Positions 5,629 to 7,420 of a DNA stretch of 7,420 bases are shown here, piece by piece. Position 1 is the first letter of the stretch. Each line of letters opens with the position of its first letter. Origin of the DNA: Nitrospirota bacterium (GTDB lineage Bacteria; Nitrospirota; Thermodesulfovibrionia; Thermodesulfovibrionales; UBA6898); the NCBI GenBank assembly GCA_029858145.1, contig JAOUFP010000133.1:1-7420 (forward strand). The letters are read 5' to 3'. The translations under genes and the position numbers were made by a program. Below the pieces are notes generated by a model. It saw only the letters and a program-made list of their open reading frames with translations. It was not told the DNA's origin and searched no databases.

Positions 5629-6246
5629 ATGATGAAGCTCAGGATATTCACTTTTATCACGTTAGTTGTTTTCAGCTTCGGGATTACGGGGTGCGCGACG
5701 GTCCCTGAAGAGCATAAGGGGGCGACAACCGGAGCGGCGGTAGGCGCGGCAACAGGCGCGATTGCGGGTGCGATGCTCGGCAAAAGCGGGGCCAAAACAG
5801 AGACAGCGATTATCGGCGGGCTCTTAGGCGCCCTGGTGGGAGGGGCGATAGGACATTATACCTATGATGTCAAAAGGACACGGCAGGAGACGGAACAGAA
5901 ATATGACTATCAGGCTGCTCAGGGAACCATGGTGAGAATTGAAGGCGCGTCCGCAGAACCTGCCATGTTCAACCGTGGTGAAAAAACAGAACTGGCCGTT
6001 ACTTATGCCATATTGGGCGCTTCGCCTGACGCGGAATTCGATGTCACTGAGACGCGTGAGATAAGGCTGGGTGAAGAACTTGTTGGAAAACCGGAAGTGA
6101 ATGTGAGACGGAAAGGGGGAACCTATACCTCCAGGATTCCGCTGGTTCTGCCGGCGGATGCAAAGAGGGGGACGTATAAAGTCCTCGTCACTGTGCAGAC
6201 AGCTAACTCAAAGGATTCTCGAGAGACGACCTTTATGGTTCATTAA
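5629..6246 (+). CDS. Glycine-zipper lipoprotein with C-terminal Ig-like domain
   Basis: This 205-residue envelope lipoprotein starts with a basic and hydrophobic signal peptide ending in a lipobox, I19-T20-G21-C22, so C22 should be lipidated after signal peptidase II cleavage. Residue 23 is Ala, not Asp, which in enterobacterial rules favours outer membrane sorting. Residues 31-75 form a glycine zipper: G31, 35, 39, 43, 47 and 51 are spaced exactly four apart, and after a short polar break G63, 67, 71 and 75 repeat the pattern, giving two helices suited to close packing in the membrane. Residues of about 80-100 are charged and may be helical. From about 105 to the end, alternating strands resemble an immunoglobulin-like fold. 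The role may be structural or in envelope integrity; the exact function is not known. It has its own promoter and terminator, so it is probably monocistronic. Confidence 0.88.
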   Translation: MMKLRIFTFITLVVFSFGITGCATVPEEHKGATTGAAVGAATGAIAGAMLGKSGAKTETAIIGGLLGALVGGAIGHYTYDVKRTRQETEQKYDYQAAQGTMVRIEGASAEPAMFNRGEKTELAVTYAILGASPDAEFDVTETREIRLGEELVGKPEVNVRRKGGTYTSRIPLVLPADAKRGTYKVLVTVQTANSKDSRETTFMVH

Positions 6247-6261
6247 ATATTGAAATGCAAC

Positions 6262-6292
6262 GGGCCGGAGAAAAAGCCGGCCCTTATTTTTT
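6262..6292 (+). terminator. Strong Rho-independent terminator of the lipoprotein gene
   Basis: GGGCCGG (6262-6268) pairs with CCGGCCC (6277-6283) over an A-rich eight-base loop, followed directly by TTATTTTTT. It begins 15 bases after the stop codon. On the minus strand the hairpin is followed by GTTGCATTTC, so it would be a poor terminator for the convergent PilZ gene. Confidence 0.92.
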
Positions 6293-6299
6293 GTATTCA

Positions 6300-6319
6300 A
6301 CAGGTTGCAAGAGACCTGT
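6300..6319. repeat. Second hairpin between the convergent genes
   Basis: ACAGGT (6300-6305) and ACCTGT (6314-6319) pair across an eight-base loop. It lies 20 bases beyond the stop codon of the minus-strand PilZ gene and could contribute to ending its transcript, but it has no good T-run on that strand. Confidence 0.4.
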
Positions 6320-6339
6320 GAGGTGTATGACACTAACCG

Positions 6340-7020
6340 CTATGAATTGACTGATCTTCTTTTGACGAACGTCTCTATCGCGGTCCTGAAACGGGAATCG
6401 ATGCTGAGATATCGTATGCCATACTGAACGATATTCTTGCCTGTGCCCAGTACCCTCATAATCTCCGCTTCAGCAACGATCTGTCCAAAGTCCGGGAGAA
6501 AAAAAGAACAGGAAATAATATCCCCCTTTTCAAAACGCTTTTCAGTTTCTATCAGCATTCCCGAGGCGCTGATGTTTTGAGAAGTACAAAAAAAGGTGCT
6601 ATCGCCTGACTGTCCGTTCACGGTTGCCTTGAGGAGAACGCGATAGTCCTGCCGTTCAGCGACGGATAGCAGCCGGACAAGGCTCTGCGTCAGCTTTTCA
6701 CGGAGTATCGGTCTGGTTAAATAGGAGTTTGCCCTGCACGCGCGAACGCGATCGAGGTCGGTTTTTATATTATTGCATACAATCATGATGGAAACATGCG
6801 TTAACTCACTGTCATTTCTGATAAAAGAGCAGATTTCTTCGGCTGTGGTTCCGTCAAAATCAAGCTGCAGGATGATGAGGTCAGCATGTTCTTTTCTGTG
6901 TGTTTTAAGGATATCTTCAGGTGAAGTTGCGATAAAGACCTGAAACTCCGACCTGTTGAGCACTTGTTTTTCCACATTAATAAAGGATGTGAGTTCAGCG
7001 GATAATACTATTTTCTTCAT
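6340..7020 (-). CDS. PilZ-domain protein with degenerate receiver domain
   Basis: This 226-residue cytoplasmic protein has a receiver-like fold at about 1-115 and a PilZ domain at about 120-222. PilZ domains bind cyclic di-GMP; both signature motifs are intact: R123-x3-R127 and N149-x-S151-x-x-G154. The receiver keeps the family layout but not its chemistry: the aspartate expected in the DLIIL-D-L strand is Q52, the conserved lysine before Pro (xTKP) is R103 in LTRP, and the N-terminal acidic pair is reduced to E9. D54 and D56 lie two and four residues beyond the usual site. It is therefore probably a phosphorylation-independent pseudo-receiver used for partner binding. No DNA-binding output domain is present. 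GAGGA lies about 13 bases before the ATG, a weak ribosome site. The gene is convergent with the lipoprotein gene and faces a non-coding upstream region. Confidence 0.88.
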   Translation of the reverse strand: MKKIVLSAELTSFINVEKQVLNRSEFQVFIATSPEDILKTHRKEHADLIILQLDFDGTTAEEICSFIRNDSELTHVSIMIVCNNIKTDLDRVRACRANSYLTRPILREKLTQSLVRLLSVAERQDYRVLLKATVNGQSGDSTFFCTSQNISASGMLIETEKRFEKGDIISCSFFLPDFGQIVAEAEIMRVLGTGKNIVQYGIRYLSIDSRFRTAIETFVKRRSVNS

Positions 7021-7187
7021 CGTTGAAATGATATCCTCATGTTTATTTTCTGTGAGCTATGCTCTGCATTACGGCTGCGAACAGTGTTGTGAGCACGCTT
7101 CCGCGAGACATAGTATAACTGATAAATATTACAGAATAAACCCGGTGCCGGCAGTTGCCCCAAAAAATGTATTCAGCAGGGGCGTGG
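7021..7187. other. Upstream region of the PilZ gene, no gene seen
   Basis: Short frames on both strands here lack ribosome sites and family resemblance. One copy of CTGATAA lies at 7119-7125, beside AGTATAACT, which gives a TATACT -10-like box on the minus strand at 7117-7112 for the PilZ gene; no convincing -35 accompanies it. Confidence 0.5.
7157..7183 (+). promoter_or_regulatory. Possible hairpin hiding the ribosome site of the right-edge ORF
   Basis: GCCCC (7157-7161) is complementary to GGGGC (7179-7183), which overlaps the Shine-Dalgarno-like AGGGG (7178-7182) before ATG 7188. Pairing across the 17-base loop would block that site. It matters only if the ORF is real. Confidence 0.25.
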
Positions 7188-7420
7188 ATGACTGAAAAGT
7201 ATTTTGCAGCAACACCGTATACATGCCATAGGCAATTCCTGATAAACATAAAAAATATGCAACGGCCGCCTGAGAATTGTATTATGGCATATGGCAGCAG
7301 CCTGATGAAATTAGGAGACTTCGAAGGAATTTATGCCCCTGCGGATAAAAAGATATCGCATTGTTTGGGGTTGACTGCAGCCGACGGCAGTTTTCAGGAT
7401 AGACGCTCTCATGCAGCGCT
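7188..7420 (+). CDS. Hypothetical protein, 3' end beyond the window
   Basis: From ATG 7188 a frame stays open through 77 complete codons to the right edge, with no stop in the window. AGGGG at 7178-7182 lies five bases before the ATG, a usable though not ideal ribosome site. Later in-frame ATGs at 7257, 7284 and 7305 are possible starts. The visible product begins MTEKYFAATP; it has no signal peptide, membrane segment or recognised domain, and includes three cysteines. Third codon positions in its first part are A/T-rich, unlike the kinase gene, which argues against coding or for a later start. If real, it is divergent from the PilZ gene. Confidence 0.28.
   Translation, partial: MTEKYFAATPYTCHRQFLINIKNMQRPPENCIMAYGSSLMKLGDFEGIYAPADKKISHCLGLTAADGSFQDRRSHAA

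Noticed and set aside
7112..7140. TATACT box as a PilZ gene promoter
   Set aside because: The -10 match is fair, but no -35 at 16-18 bases matches better than chance, so it was not listed as a promoter.
7043..7249. 68-codon minus frame upstream of the PilZ gene
   Set aside because: No Shine-Dalgarno and no domain; it overlaps the equally weak right-edge plus frame, which at least has a ribosome-like site.
7374..7394. ACTGC/GCAGT hairpin followed by TTTT as a terminator
   Set aside because: Five-bp stem, short T-run, and it lies within a possible open frame; too weak to call.

Overview
This window looks like chromosomal DNA of a Gram-negative, probably anaerobic bacterium of the Thermodesulfobacteriota ('Deltaproteobacteria') or Nitrospirota type. 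That is an inference from gene content: a periplasmic c-type haem sensor kinase ending in a two-CW cysteine-rich domain, a PilZ protein with a receiver-like N-terminus, a lipobox glycine-zipper lipoprotein, a DUF1189 membrane protein, and a CSLREA/choice-of-anchor-Q beta-helix protein. No rRNA, tRNA, insertion sequence, CRISPR array or phage gene was seen.

Layout. 1-1946 (+): 3' part of a large secreted parallel beta-helix protein made of two modules; its 5' end lies outside the window. 1947-2500: a 554-base gap with several inverted repeats and two possible very short ORFs, one with an almost ideal Shine-Dalgarno and one ending a single base before the next gene. 2501-4297 (+): a membrane histidine kinase with two haem-c attachment motifs outside and eight cysteines at the cytoplasmic C-terminus. 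4298-4623: gap with a stem-loop over the kinase stop codon, a 12-bp palindrome, TCGCT-rich sequence and a T-rich terminator. 4624-5418 (-): DUF1189 membrane protein. 5419-5628: divergent intergenic region with two 7-1-7 palindromes and a perfect TATAAT box. 5629-6246 (+): glycine-zipper lipoprotein with a strong terminator. 6340-7020 (-): pseudo-receiver plus PilZ protein, convergent with the lipoprotein gene. 7021-7420: mostly non-coding, with a weakly supported ORF running off the right edge.

How the genes relate. These appear to be single-gene units rather than one operon: orientations alternate, terminators or hairpins lie between genes, and no partner response regulator sits beside the kinase. 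Most products act at the envelope: an exported beta-helix protein, a redox or haem sensor kinase, a DUF1189 membrane protein and an outer-membrane-type lipoprotein. The PilZ protein is the only obvious cytoplasmic effector and would respond to cyclic di-GMP. A functional link between them is not shown by the sequence.

The points most worth a second look are the kinase architecture (haem sensing outside, cysteine-rich domain inside), the leader region upstream of it, the palindrome pair between the divergent genes, the receiver domain that lacks its phosphorylation residues, and an over-represented CTGATAA/TTATCAG heptamer found almost only between genes.
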